DNA of 64,000 nt from an uncultured Erysipelotrichaceae bacterium (lineage in GTDB: Bacteria > Bacillota_I > Bacilli_A > RF39 > UBA660), in assembly GCA_902793375.1 (NCBI GenBank), contig CADBDE010000008.1, positions 1 to 64,000 of the forward strand, written 5' to 3'. Below the pieces are notes generated by a model, which saw nothing but the letters and a program-made list of their open reading frames with translations, searched no databases and was not told where the DNA came from. Each line of letters opens with the position of its first letter. Position 1 is the stretch's first letter. This document shows, piece by piece, positions 37,206-46,888 of the stretch. The translations under genes were made by a program, and so were the position numbers.

Positions 37206-37291
37206 AAATAAGGGTTTTAATACTCTTTTTTCTTTACTTTTTTATAAAAAAATGTTATTATATAGAGCAACAAAAAGGGTGGGTGGATAGT

Positions 37292-39082
37292 ATGCTTTCA
37301 AAAAAAGATGTATTAAATATGTCCAATCAAGAATTATATAATTATTTATTGCCAGATATTAAAGAAATATATGAAAAGCATAAAAAAGAATATAGTTCTG
37401 ATGAATTTAATACTTATGTACTTAACTGTATCGATGAAGCTAAGAAAAAAATACAAGAAGGAGAAAACTTTGCATTATTATTTAAAAATAATTTATTATC
37501 GATTTTAACTTATAATTCTGAATTATCAGGAACAGATTCATTACAAGATTATTTAAAGGAAATAAGTATTTATCCTTTATTAACTGATGAAGAAGAAAAG
37601 GAAGAATTTTTAAAACTTAAAAACGGAGATGAATCTGCAAAAAATACAATTATTAATTCAAATTTAAGATTAGTTGTTTATGTTGCAAAGATGTACACTA
37701 ATAGAGGAATATCTTTTGAAGATTTAATTCAAGAGGGAAATCTTGGACTTTTAAAAGCTATTGAAAAATTTGATCCAGATTTAGGATATAAGTTTTCTAC
37801 ATATGCTTTTTGGTGGATCAAACAAGCAATGACAAGAACTCTTGCAAATAGTGGAAGAACTATTAGACTTCCTGTTCATGTAGTTGAGTCTTTGAATGCA
37901 TATAACAAAACAGAAAATATTTTAATAGATAGATTAAATAGAATGCCAACACATGAAGAAATTGCTAGTGAGATGGGAATACCTTTAGAAAAAGTTATTG
38001 AACTTAGTAAATATAATACTGAAATTATTAGTCTTGATGTTCCTGTTGGAGAAGATCAAGATTCAGATTTAGGTAGTTTTATTCCATCAGATGAAAAAAC
38101 TCCTGATGAAAAGACTTTTGATAAAATGCTTCCTGAAGAAGTAGACAGAGCAATTGAAGAAAGTAGATTAACTCAAAGAGAAAAAGAAGTATTAATGTAT
38201 AGATTTGGTTTTTACACTGGAAGACCACTAACACTTGAAGAAGTTGGTAAAAAATATAATGTAACAAGAGAAAGAATAAGACAAATAGAAGCTAAAGCTC
38301 TTATAAAACTAAAAAAATCTTATTCATTTAGACAATTATCTTATTGGTATTTACAAGATGAAAAAGATTATAAGAAACCAAAATATTATAAATATCCTCA
38401 ACCTAATAGAAATGATTCTTTATATTCTTTATTAGGTAATTATCAAAAAGAAAAAGTAGATTACATTGTTAGTAGATTATCTAACGAAGAAAAAAGATTA
38501 GTGCATACAAGATTTGGATATGATTTACAATCTCCAAATACTAAAAAATTATCTAAAGAAGAATCAAGTAAATTATTTAGAGTTATAATTCCTAAAATAA
38601 AAAATATGCTTAATGCTATTAAAGGAAAAGATAATAAATATTTACATGTTGAAAGTGATAGATATGAAGCAATGCAAGAAACTAAAAAGATGTTATGTAA
38701 TTATTTAAATGACGATAATCAAGAAGAAGAACAAAAGATACCTGAAATAGAAATAGTTAGAAATAGAATACTTGAAAAAACTAATATATTAGATAATGCT
38801 TATAAGACAAGAGCATATTTCAAATTACTTGGATTTACTAAAAGTAAAAACTTTAAAGATTTATTAGAAGTATTACCATTAAAAGAAGCTATAATTATTT
38901 CATTAAAGCTTGATTTAATTGATGAGAACTTTTTCACTTTAGAAGATGTTGCTTATATTTTAAATATTAGTGCAGATGAAGTAGATGAAATTATTAAAGA
39001 TTCTTTAGTATTTTATAAAAATGTGATAATAAATAATAATTCATTATTAGAAAATAGTATTGATAAAAAATTAGTTAAATAA
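37292..39082 (+). CDS. Sigma-70 family factor with long C-terminal extension (first of tandem pair)
   Basis: A 596-residue protein. Residues up to about 345 are a group 1/2 sigma factor: region 2 (NLRLVVYVAKMYTNRGISFE, DLIQEGNLGLLKAI, TYAFWWIKQAMTR), region 3 and region 4 (TLEEVGKKYNVTRERIRQIE). About 250 further residues follow, where canonical sigma factors stop; they include DYIVSRLSNEEKRLVHTRFG and a late helix-turn-helix-like segment. No long acidic region 1.1 is apparent. The ATG at 37292 sits behind GGGTGGGTGG. The next gene is a paralog with the same layout 17 bases later. Confidence 0.88.
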   Translation: MLSKKDVLNMSNQELYNYLLPDIKEIYEKHKKEYSSDEFNTYVLNCIDEAKKKIQEGENFALLFKNNLLSILTYNSELSGTDSLQDYLKEISIYPLLTDEEEKEEFLKLKNGDESAKNTIINSNLRLVVYVAKMYTNRGISFEDLIQEGNLGLLKAIEKFDPDLGYKFSTYAFWWIKQAMTRTLANSGRTIRLPVHVVESLNAYNKTENILIDRLNRMPTHEEIASEMGIPLEKVIELSKYNTEIISLDVPVGEDQDSDLGSFIPSDEKTPDEKTFDKMLPEEVDRAIEESRLTQREKEVLMYRFGFYTGRPLTLEEVGKKYNVTRERIRQIEAKALIKLKKSYSFRQLSYWYLQDEKDYKKPKYYKYPQPNRNDSLYSLLGNYQKEKVDYIVSRLSNEEKRLVHTRFGYDLQSPNTKKLSKEESSKLFRVIIPKIKNMLNAIKGKDNKYLHVESDRYEAMQETKKMLCNYLNDDNQEEEQKIPEIEIVRNRILEKTNILDNAYKTRAYFKLLGFTKSKNFKDLLEVLPLKEAIIISLKLDLIDENFFTLEDVAYILNISADEVDEIIKDSLVFYKNVIINNNSLLENSIDKKLVK

Positions 39083-39099
39083 TAGAAAGGAGTATACTT

Positions 39100-40845
39100 A
39101 TGGATGTTTCTTTAGAAGAATTAAAAGAATTAAGTCCTGAAGATATTTATCAAAAATTATCTAATTTTTTTGATAACATATTTAAAATAAATAATAAACA
39201 TGGTATGAATTATTCTGAGTTTAAAAAGATAATTTTAGATGAAATAGAAACATCTAAAGAAGAGTATACCGGATCAATTGATTATAACATTTATATTAAA
39301 AAGAATGTTCTTAAAAGATTAAAAACAAATACTGATTATTTATATACAAATTGTATTAAAAATTATATAAAAGATATCGATTCTATAAAACCATATGATA
39401 AATCTATAGAAGAAGAATTGATAAAAAAAGCTCAAAATGGTGATATAGAAGCTAGAAATATGATAATGGAAAATTATTTAAAATTAGTTATAAGTATTGT
39501 TAAAAGATATCTTGATAAAGGACTTTCTTTTGAAGATTTAATTCAAGAAGGAAATCTTGGACTTATTAAAGCAATTAATAATTATGATAAAGAAAAGGGT
39601 ACTAAGTTTTCTACTTATTCAGTTTGGTGGATTAGACAAACTGTTGGAAGGGCAATTGCAGATAAAGGAAAAACTATTAGAATACCAGTTTATATTTATG
39701 AAAAGTTAAGTTTATATAAAAGGACTTTTGCAACACTAGAAAAAGAGTTAGGAAGAATTCCAAAAGATGATGAAATTATGGAAAGAATGAATATTTCAAA
39801 AGAAATGTTTTCTCAACTTGATAAGTTAAATCAAAAAACAGAAAGTTTGAATGAAAAAATATATGAAGATGAAGATACAGAATTAGCAGAAATAATTGCT
39901 AATAGTGACATTCCAGTAGAAACTAAAGCAATTATTACTACTGAAAAAGATGATATTAATTTATTGTTAACTAGTAATGGTTTATCTGAAAGAGAAATAA
40001 CTATATTAACATTAAGATATGGTTTAGATGGGAATGATCCAATTACTCTTGAAGAAATTGGAAATATGTATGGATTAACAAGAGAGAGAATAAGACAAGT
40101 TGAAAGTAAAGCTCTTAATAAACTAAGAGCATCTAATATGATATATAATTATATTGATTATATGGATTCTCCTGCTAATGCATTCAAAAATATTAAAAGA
40201 ATGAATAGTAGTTTAAATAATAATAAAAGAGAGAATAAAAGTCATATTAAAGAAGAATTATATTATGATGAAACAACTGGAACTATAGAAAAGAGAAAGA
40301 TTCAAACAATTTATAGTATTTTCTTTGATTTTTCGACTGCTAAAGTAGATAATGCTATATCTAAATTAAGTCAATTAGATCAATTCCTTATTAAATTAAG
40401 ATATGGTGGAGATTTTGAAGAACCTAGAATCTTTGAAATAACAGATAATCAAAAAAAATATTTTGATGAAGTAATAGTACCAAATATTAGAGAAAGATTA
40501 TTATCATTTAAATATAATATTGATAAAGAATCAATTAATAGTGATTCAGTATTTTCAAAATCATTTACTATAAATGATTGTATAAAATTACATAAAATGT
40601 TAGATAAATATATTAATTCTGGAATTAGTTATTATTTATCAATAAATCAATTCTTTATTAAAGTATTAAGTGAAGGATATATTAATGATAAAAATTTCTC
40701 TAAAGAAGACATTTTAAATATACTTCATATAACTGATCAAGAGTATGATATGTCTCTTCTAGATGAAAATAGAATAATTAGTAATAAAGAAGACGAAATG
40801 AATATTAATAAAATATTAAAAAGAATAAAAACACTATATAAATAG
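39100..40845 (+). CDS. Sigma-70 family factor with long C-terminal extension (second of tandem pair)
   Basis: A 581-residue paralog of the preceding gene. Its sigma core has DLIQEGNLGLIKAINNY, TYSVWWIRQTVGRAIADKG and TLEEIGNMYGLTRERIRQVE, ending near residue 345. The extension again carries a unit like DNAISKLSQLDQFLIKLRYG. The two probably arose by duplication and diverged, perhaps recognising different promoters. AAGGAG precedes the ATG; the pair is co-transcribed and ends in a good terminator. Confidence 0.88.
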   Translation: MDVSLEELKELSPEDIYQKLSNFFDNIFKINNKHGMNYSEFKKIILDEIETSKEEYTGSIDYNIYIKKNVLKRLKTNTDYLYTNCIKNYIKDIDSIKPYDKSIEEELIKKAQNGDIEARNMIMENYLKLVISIVKRYLDKGLSFEDLIQEGNLGLIKAINNYDKEKGTKFSTYSVWWIRQTVGRAIADKGKTIRIPVYIYEKLSLYKRTFATLEKELGRIPKDDEIMERMNISKEMFSQLDKLNQKTESLNEKIYEDEDTELAEIIANSDIPVETKAIITTEKDDINLLLTSNGLSEREITILTLRYGLDGNDPITLEEIGNMYGLTRERIRQVESKALNKLRASNMIYNYIDYMDSPANAFKNIKRMNSSLNNNKRENKSHIKEELYYDETTGTIEKRKIQTIYSIFFDFSTAKVDNAISKLSQLDQFLIKLRYGGDFEEPRIFEITDNQKKYFDEVIVPNIRERLLSFKYNIDKESINSDSVFSKSFTINDCIKLHKMLDKYINSGISYYLSINQFFIKVLSEGYINDKNFSKEDILNILHITDQEYDMSLLDENRIISNKEDEMNINKILKRIKTLYK

Positions 40846-40856
40846 TGTTTTTTTTA
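40828..40856 (+). terminator. Intrinsic terminator after the sigma pair
   Basis: AAAACACTAT/ATAGTGTTTT hairpin overlapping the gene end, followed by a T-run. Confidence 0.85.
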
Positions 40857-40883
40857 GTATAATAATTTGGAAGGTGATTATGT

Positions 40884-41822
40884 ATGGCAAATATAATAAG
40901 TGTTAAAAATTTAACAAAAGAATATGGTAGTTTAAAAGCAGTAGATGATTTATCTTTTTATGTTAAAGAAGGGGAAATATTAGGACTTTTAGGACCTAAT
41001 GGAAGTGGTAAGACTACTACTATTAATTCTATTTTATCTTTATTAAAATTTAATAAAGGTTCTATTAAAATATTTGGAGAAGAAATGAAGCCTGACTCTT
41101 ATGATATTAAATCAAAAATAGGAGTTATATTTCAAGAAGTATCAGTATTTGATGAATTAACAGTATATGATAATATTGATTATTTTTGTGGGTTGTATGT
41201 TAGTGATAAAAATACAAGAATAAAATATGTTGAAGAAGCTATAGAACTTGTTGGGTTAACTGATTTTAAGAAATTTTATCCTAAACAATTGTCAGGTGGT
41301 TTATTAAGAAGACTTAATATTGCATGTGGTATAGCTCATAAACCTAAATTAATATTTTTAGATGAACCTACTGTGGCAGTTGATCCTCAAAGTAGAAATA
41401 GTATTTTGGATGGTATAAAAAAATTAAGAGATGATGGAGCAACTATTGTATATACAACACATTATATGGAAGAAGTAGAAATACTTTGTGATAGAGTAAT
41501 TATCTTAGATAAAGGAAAAATAATTGCAGAGGGAACGATTGATGAACTTAAAAAGCTTGCTAATATTGAAGAGAAAGTAACAATTGAAGCATATAACTTA
41601 TCAGAAGATTTTTTACATAGTGTTTCAGAATTAAAAAATGTATTAGAAGTAAAATATGTTGATGGATTATTAACTATATCTTTTGGAAAAGGAAAATCTA
41701 ATTTGATTAATATTATTGAATATTTAAAAGAAAAGAAAGTAGATTATAATAGTATTTTCTCTGAAAGACCAACTTTAAATGATGTATTCTTAGAATTAAC
41801 TGGAAAGGATTTGAGAGACTAA
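40884..41822 (+). CDS. ABC transporter ATP-binding protein
   Basis: A 312-residue ATPase of the DrrA/NatA (ABC-2) exporter type. Walker A GPNGSGKTT, signature LSGGLLRRLNIA, Walker B LIFLDEPTVAVDP and switch His in YTTHYMEE are all intact. The last 90 residues are the typical DrrA-like C-terminal domain. It is the first gene of a three-gene operon; its stop overlaps the next start. Confidence 0.94.
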   Translation: MANIISVKNLTKEYGSLKAVDDLSFYVKEGEILGLLGPNGSGKTTTINSILSLLKFNKGSIKIFGEEMKPDSYDIKSKIGVIFQEVSVFDELTVYDNIDYFCGLYVSDKNTRIKYVEEAIELVGLTDFKKFYPKQLSGGLLRRLNIACGIAHKPKLIFLDEPTVAVDPQSRNSILDGIKKLRDDGATIVYTTHYMEEVEILCDRVIILDKGKIIAEGTIDELKKLANIEEKVTIEAYNLSEDFLHSVSELKNVLEVKYVDGLLTISFGKGKSNLINIIEYLKEKKVDYNSIFSERPTLNDVFLELTGKDLRD

Positions 41823-42958
41823 TGTATTTTCATATATTTATTAATTCTTTAAAAGTATTATTTAAGAATAAAATGTTAATTTTTTGGACTTTTATATTTC
41901 CAATTGTTTTAGGTACACTATTTAATATGGCTTTTTCTAATATTGAAAAAGAAGAAATGTTTAATATTATTGATATTGGAATAGTTAATGATGATAATTA
42001 TAAGAATAATCAAGCTTATAATATGGCTTTTAGTTATTTAGGAAATGTTGATGATGATAATAGAATATTTAATATATCTTATGGGTCAAAAGATAAATTA
42101 CAAGATATGCTTGAAAAAGAAGATATATCAGGTTACTTGTATTTAGATACAACAGCACATATTATTATTAAATCAAATGGAATAAATGAGTCAGTTTTTA
42201 AATATGTAGTTGAAGAAATAAATACTATATCTAATGGTATTCAAGAACTTGAATTTAGAAGTATTGAAGAAATAAGTAAGTATGCCATATCTTTAATGAA
42301 TAGTGAAGTTAAAGTAAATGATACAACTAAAAAGAATATGAGTTATACAATGATAGAATTCTATACTCTTATTGCGATGACTTGTTTATATGGTGCTACT
42401 TTAAGTATGTATTCATTAAATCAAATACTTCCTAATATGTCTAATAAAGGTAAAAGAGTTGCAGTATCTCCAGTATCTAAGTTTAAAATGATTTTAGCAT
42501 CTTTAGGTGCAAGCTTTATAACTCAATTAATTGGTGTTTTACTATTATTTATTTATACAATATTTATATTAAATGTTGATTATGGAAGTAATATATTTCT
42601 AGTTATTTTATTGGCTATTGTAGGTTCTTTCTCTGGACTTGCCCTTGGTGTTTTTGTCTCATCTATACTAAAGAAAAATGAAAATACTAAACTAGGATTC
42701 ATAATAGGTATTACAATGGTATATTCATTTTTTGCAGGTATGATGGGAATAACGATGAAATATATTATTGATAAGAATATGCCAATTATAAATAAAATAA
42801 ATCCAGTAAATATGATTACTGATGGACTTTATGCACTTTATTATTATGACACATTAGATAGATATATATTTAATATAATAAGTTTATTAATATTCTCATT
42901 TATATTAATATTTATTTCATTTATTTTTTTAAGGAGGCAGAAGTATGACAGTATTTAA
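41822..42958 (+). CDS. ABC-2 type permease, first subunit
   Basis: A 378-residue membrane protein with a transmembrane helix at the N-terminus, a large extracellular domain and about five C-terminal helices, the usual ABC-2 (YhgE/NatB-like) arrangement. It overlaps the ATPase stop by one base and the next permease start by 14 bases, so translation of the three is coupled. The exported substrate is unknown. Confidence 0.88.
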   Translation: MYFHIFINSLKVLFKNKMLIFWTFIFPIVLGTLFNMAFSNIEKEEMFNIIDIGIVNDDNYKNNQAYNMAFSYLGNVDDDNRIFNISYGSKDKLQDMLEKEDISGYLYLDTTAHIIIKSNGINESVFKYVVEEINTISNGIQELEFRSIEEISKYAISLMNSEVKVNDTTKKNMSYTMIEFYTLIAMTCLYGATLSMYSLNQILPNMSNKGKRVAVSPVSKFKMILASLGASFITQLIGVLLLFIYTIFILNVDYGSNIFLVILLAIVGSFSGLALGVFVSSILKKNENTKLGFIIGITMVYSFFAGMMGITMKYIIDKNMPIINKINPVNMITDGLYALYYYDTLDRYIFNIISLLIFSFILIFISFIFLRRQKYDSI

Positions 42959-44090
42959 AGCTTTTCTTAAAATATTAAATAAGAATAAAGGAACAATAAT
43001 ATTTTATACATTACTTCTTATTGGTATTAGTTATATTAATTTTAATAGTTTAGAATCATCTAGATCATTTGAACAAGTAAAACCTAAAGTTCATATAAGA
43101 GATAATGATAATTCAACTCTTAGTAAAGATTTTGTTAATTATATTACAGATAATTCTGAAATAATTGAAATAAAAAATTATGATGAAGCACTAGATGATG
43201 CAGTATTCTATAGAGATATTAGTTATTATATTAATATTCCAGAAAACTATTTTGATGATTTATTAAATAATAAAGATGTTTCTTTAGAAATAAAAAAAGT
43301 AAATGATTATAATGCAACTTTTGCAGAAAGATTTGTTAATAGATATATAAGATTAGTAGATTTTTATAAAAATAATAATATTAATCAAGAAGAAATGATT
43401 AAACTAGTTAGAGACAATTTAAATAATACTGTAGATATTCAAATGACTACAAATTTAGATACTACTGGATTATTAAAACTATCTTCATATTTTGATTTTT
43501 CTAATTATACAATAATAGCTTCTTTAGTATTTATGATATCTATGATATTAAATTCATTTAATGATTTAAATATTCATAAAAGAATTACAATTAGTAGTAT
43601 GAATTATAAAAAACATAATAGATATTTACTATTATCTAATCTATTACTATCTCTTGGATTATTTATAATTTATGTGTTAGGAGCATTTTTAGTAGTAGGT
43701 GATATAGTATTTACTTATCATGGATTAGTATGTGTTATAAATATGGGTATATTTATTGTATGTTCTACTACTATGGCTATATTAATTGGATATTTAATAA
43801 CTAATAGGAATGCTATTGGAGGACTTATTAATGTAATTGCTCTTGGTACAAGTTTCTTATGTGGTTCCTTTGTACCTCAACAATACTTACCAAGTAGTGT
43901 TCTTGCTATGGGGCATGTATTTCCATCTTTTTACTATATTGAATCAAACGATTTAGTATCTAAGATAGAATCATTTAATTTAGATAGTTTAAGACCAATA
44001 ATAATAAATAATATAATAGTAATTGCTTTTACAATAGTATTTATTATTTTAACTAATATTGTAATTAAAAAGAAAAGGAAAATAGGATAG
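42945..44090 (+). CDS. ABC-2 type permease, second subunit
   Basis: A 381-residue permease with the same layout: N-terminal helix, extracellular region rich in Asp/Asn, then helices from about residue 185 on. It is similar in form but not in sequence to the preceding one, suggesting a heterodimeric exporter. The start has AAGGAGG and overlaps the upstream gene. Confidence 0.88.
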   Translation: MTVFKAFLKILNKNKGTIIFYTLLLIGISYINFNSLESSRSFEQVKPKVHIRDNDNSTLSKDFVNYITDNSEIIEIKNYDEALDDAVFYRDISYYINIPENYFDDLLNNKDVSLEIKKVNDYNATFAERFVNRYIRLVDFYKNNNINQEEMIKLVRDNLNNTVDIQMTTNLDTTGLLKLSSYFDFSNYTIIASLVFMISMILNSFNDLNIHKRITISSMNYKKHNRYLLLSNLLLSLGLFIIYVLGAFLVVGDIVFTYHGLVCVINMGIFIVCSTTMAILIGYLITNRNAIGGLINVIALGTSFLCGSFVPQQYLPSSVLAMGHVFPSFYYIESNDLVSKIESFNLDSLRPIIINNIIVIAFTIVFIILTNIVIKKKRKIG

Positions 44091-44094
44091 TATT

Positions 44095-44940
44095 ATGGAA
44101 ATTATAAAAGGAAAATATTCTGGGTTTTGTTTAGGAGTTAATTACACATATAAAAAAGCAAAAGAAGAAATTGTAAAAGGAAAAACATATTGTTTAGGAG
44201 AAATAATTCATAATAATCAAGTAATAAAAGAACTTGAAGGTATGGGAATGATTACAATTGATAATATAGAATCAATTAATGATAATTCAAGAGTAATATT
44301 TAGAGCCCATGGAGAACCATTAAAAAATTATGAATATGCTGAAAAACATAATTTAGAAATAATTGATTTAACATGTGGGAGAGTTAAGTTAATTCATAAT
44401 AAAGTATCTAAAGAAAAAAATGATTCATTTATATTAATAATAGGTAAAAAAACACATCCAGAGATAATAGGTACTATTGGATTTAGTGGTGATAATTATT
44501 ATGTAATAGAAAATGAATCAAATATTAAAGATGCTTTTATTGAATTTAAAAAATCTAAATTGAATAAAGTATATGTAGTATCACAAACTACATTTTCTAA
44601 CTCTTTATTTGATGAATTAGTTAATAAAATAAAAAAAGTATTTAATGATACTTTAATAAAAATAGATAAAACGATATGCGATGCTACTGAAAAAAGACAA
44701 ACAGAAGTATTTAATTTAAGTAAGTCTTGTAATAAAATGATTGTTATTGGTAGTAATAATAGTTCTAATACCATAGAATTATATAATATAGCTAAAGATA
44801 ATTGTAAAGATACTTATTTTGTAGAAGATGAAACAAATCTTAATAAAATAAAATTTAATAAAGATGATGTAGTAGGGGTAGTTGCAGGAGCTTCTGTTCC
44901 AAAGTACTTAATAGAAAAAGTAATTAAATATATTGAATAA
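44095..44940 (+). CDS. ispH: 4-hydroxy-3-methylbut-2-enyl diphosphate reductase
   Basis: A 281-residue iron-sulfur enzyme making IPP and DMAPP in the last step of the MEP pathway. Family motifs are SGFCLGV (first cluster Cys, residue 12), RAHGEP, DLTCG (second Cys), ICDATEKRQ (third Cys) and GSNNSSNT. It follows the ABC permease by four bases, an unexpected operon partner; no other isoprenoid gene is in the window. Confidence 0.94.
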   Translation: MEIIKGKYSGFCLGVNYTYKKAKEEIVKGKTYCLGEIIHNNQVIKELEGMGMITIDNIESINDNSRVIFRAHGEPLKNYEYAEKHNLEIIDLTCGRVKLIHNKVSKEKNDSFILIIGKKTHPEIIGTIGFSGDNYYVIENESNIKDAFIEFKKSKLNKVYVVSQTTFSNSLFDELVNKIKKVFNDTLIKIDKTICDATEKRQTEVFNLSKSCNKMIVIGSNNSSNTIELYNIAKDNCKDTYFVEDETNLNKIKFNKDDVVGVVAGASVPKYLIEKVIKYIE

Positions 44941-45000
44941 TGATAATTAAGTATTTGTTTTTTAATTATTTTATTCTATAATTATAATAGAGGGAATGTT

Positions 45001-45639
45001 ATGAATAATAAAGTGTGTGAAAAGTGTGGTAAGGTGTATAATTCTGATATTACAAATTGTCCTAATTGTGATAGTCTTTTAACAGAGCAAAACTATAATA
45101 TAAAAAATCAATTCTTAGAATTAGATTTAAATAAAATAAATAATTTAAATAAAAAAGAAGAAAGTAACACTATACCTGTAGTAGAAGATAATAAAGAAAT
45201 ATCAAATGAATTATCTAAAGAAAAAGAAGAAATAAGTAATTCTATAATATTTGAACCAGATGAAAAATATGATGAACAAATAGAAAAAAAGATAAATTCT
45301 ATTAATAATAGAAATTCTTCTTTAAAAAGGAAACCAAAAAATAAAAATAATCATTTCCTAAGTTATTTATTATTAATTCAGTCATTAATATTATTATTTA
45401 TAATTATATTTAGTTCAGTTTATAATTTCGAAATTATTCCTTTTTGTCATTATATACCAACTGTAATTTTGTTATTAATTGCATTTAATTTATCAGTTAG
45501 AAATAAAGAGTCAGGTTATTTTCTTGCAATTATTTGTTCTGTTTCTATGGTTTGTATGCTTTATGAAAGAGATTATATAAGTTCAATTATGGGAATTGTA
45601 ATATTTTTGTTTTCTTTTGAATATTTAGTTAGAAAGTGA
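45001..45639 (+). CDS. Zinc-ribbon membrane protein
   Basis: A 212-residue protein. An N-terminal zinc ribbon (CEKCGKVY and CPNCDSLL) is followed by a charged, Asn/Lys-rich cytosolic linker of about 85 residues and then four closely spaced transmembrane helices (from about residue 117). Such proteins are common in Bacillota and are of unknown role. Short spacing to thioredoxin (13 bases) suggests co-transcription. Confidence 0.8.
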   Translation: MNNKVCEKCGKVYNSDITNCPNCDSLLTEQNYNIKNQFLELDLNKINNLNKKEESNTIPVVEDNKEISNELSKEKEEISNSIIFEPDEKYDEQIEKKINSINNRNSSLKRKPKNKNNHFLSYLLLIQSLILLFIIIFSSVYNFEIIPFCHYIPTVILLLIAFNLSVRNKESGYFLAIICSVSMVCMLYERDYISSIMGIVIFLFSFEYLVRK

Positions 45640-45652
45640 TTAGGTGATTTTT

Positions 45653-45946
45653 ATGATAAAACATATTAATAGTGAAGAATTTAGTAATAGTTTACTGAAT
45701 AGTAAAGATACTTTTATTGTTGATTTTTATGCTGATTGGTGTGGACCTTGCAGAATGCTTTCCACAATACTAGAAGAATTAGAAAATATTAATATTTATA
45801 AAATAAATGTAGATGATGAACAGGAATTAGCTATGAAATATGGTGTTATGAGTATTCCTTGTCTTGTTTCTTTTAAAGAAGGTAAGGAATATAAAAGATC
45901 AGTTGGATTAGTTGATAAAGAAACAATTATTGATTTAACTAAGTAA
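45653..45946 (+). CDS. trxA: Thioredoxin
   Basis: A 97-residue cytosolic thioredoxin with the active site DFYADWCGPCRML and the cis-Pro segment VMSIPCLVSFKEG, where a Cys follows the Pro. AGGTGA precedes the ATG at 45653. It reduces protein disulfides. No thioredoxin reductase is near. The gene symbol is by analogy, since this may be one of several thioredoxin-like proteins in the genome. Confidence 0.88.
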   Translation: MIKHINSEEFSNSLLNSKDTFIVDFYADWCGPCRMLSTILEELENINIYKINVDDEQELAMKYGVMSIPCLVSFKEGKEYKRSVGLVDKETIIDLTK

Positions 45947-45968
45947 TAACTTTACTTAGTTTTATTTT
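45938..45968 (+). terminator. Intrinsic terminator
   Basis: AACTAAGTAA/TTACTTAGTT hairpin at the end of the thioredoxin gene, with a T-rich tract. Confidence 0.8.
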
Positions 45969-46020
45969 TATTGCTTTTATTATTAATCTTTTATATAATA
46001 TTTTTTAAGAGGGTGATGAA

Positions 46021-46833
46021 ATGAAAGGTTTAGTTGGAAGAATATTAATTGGGGCATTAGCTGTTTCGATACCTGTTGGGGGTGCAATATATTTTGTTAC
46101 TCAAAATGGATCAGACGATGAAAATAAGAATTCTCAAGTAGAGAATAAAGAAAAAGATGAAGATAAAGAAAATAAAGAAAAAGATCCAGATAAAAAAAAT
46201 GATAATGAAAAGCATCCAGGAACTGATGCATTTGATGAAAATGAACATACAATTAAAATTAAAGGATTAAAAGAAGAATATAATAATGATGAAGTAGTTG
46301 GATATATTTATATTCCAAATACTAGTATTTCTTCAGTAGTAGTTCAACATAGTGATAATGATTATTATTTAAATCATAGTGCTAAGAAAGAAAGTAATAC
46401 TGAAGGAGCAATTTATTTAGATTATAGAACTGATATTAATAGTGGTAGAAAGAATATTATTTATGGTCATAATGGAAATAGTAATAATTTAAATGTTCCA
46501 TTTAGTGAATTAGAAAAGTATTATGACAAAGCTTTCTTTGATCAAAATCAATATGTATATTTAGAAGATGAAAAAGGATTAGGAACATATCAAATATTTT
46601 CAGTATTTGTAGAAACTCATGATTCTAATTACATGTATTTAAACTTTAAGAATGATTCTTCGTGGTTTGAACATATTTCTTATTTAAAAAATAAATCAAT
46701 GTATGATACTGGAGTAGTTGTTGATGCAACAGATGATGTATTATTACTTCAAACTTGTTCTCATAATGAAGCATATTCAAAATATAAAGATAAATATTTA
46801 GTAGTAGTAGCTAAAAGAGTATTGTATCAATAA
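46021..46833 (+). CDS. Class B-like sortase
   Basis: A 270-residue membrane-anchored transpeptidase: N-terminal helix (about 7-25), a charged Glu/Lys/Asp linker, then the sortase barrel. The catalytic triad is visible as His150 in YGHNGN, Cys246 in LQTCSH and Arg266 in VAKRVL. Spacing and the GYIYIPNTSISSVVVQH opening fit class B sortases. It would attach surface proteins to the wall; no LPxTG-type substrate was seen in this window. AGAGGGTGA precedes the ATG. Confidence 0.93.
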   Translation: MKGLVGRILIGALAVSIPVGGAIYFVTQNGSDDENKNSQVENKEKDEDKENKEKDPDKKNDNEKHPGTDAFDENEHTIKIKGLKEEYNNDEVVGYIYIPNTSISSVVVQHSDNDYYLNHSAKKESNTEGAIYLDYRTDINSGRKNIIYGHNGNSNNLNVPFSELEKYYDKAFFDQNQYVYLEDEKGLGTYQIFSVFVETHDSNYMYLNFKNDSSWFEHISYLKNKSMYDTGVVVDATDDVLLLQTCSHNEAYSKYKDKYLVVVAKRVLYQ

Positions 46834-46859
46834 TTTATGATATATATATATATAGATTA

Positions 46860-46887
46860 AAAAGATGTATTTATTACATCTTTTTTC
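46860..46887 (+). terminator. Intrinsic terminator
   Basis: AAAGATGTA/TACATCTTT hairpin and a T-run after the sortase gene. Confidence 0.85.
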
Positions 46888-46888
46888 T

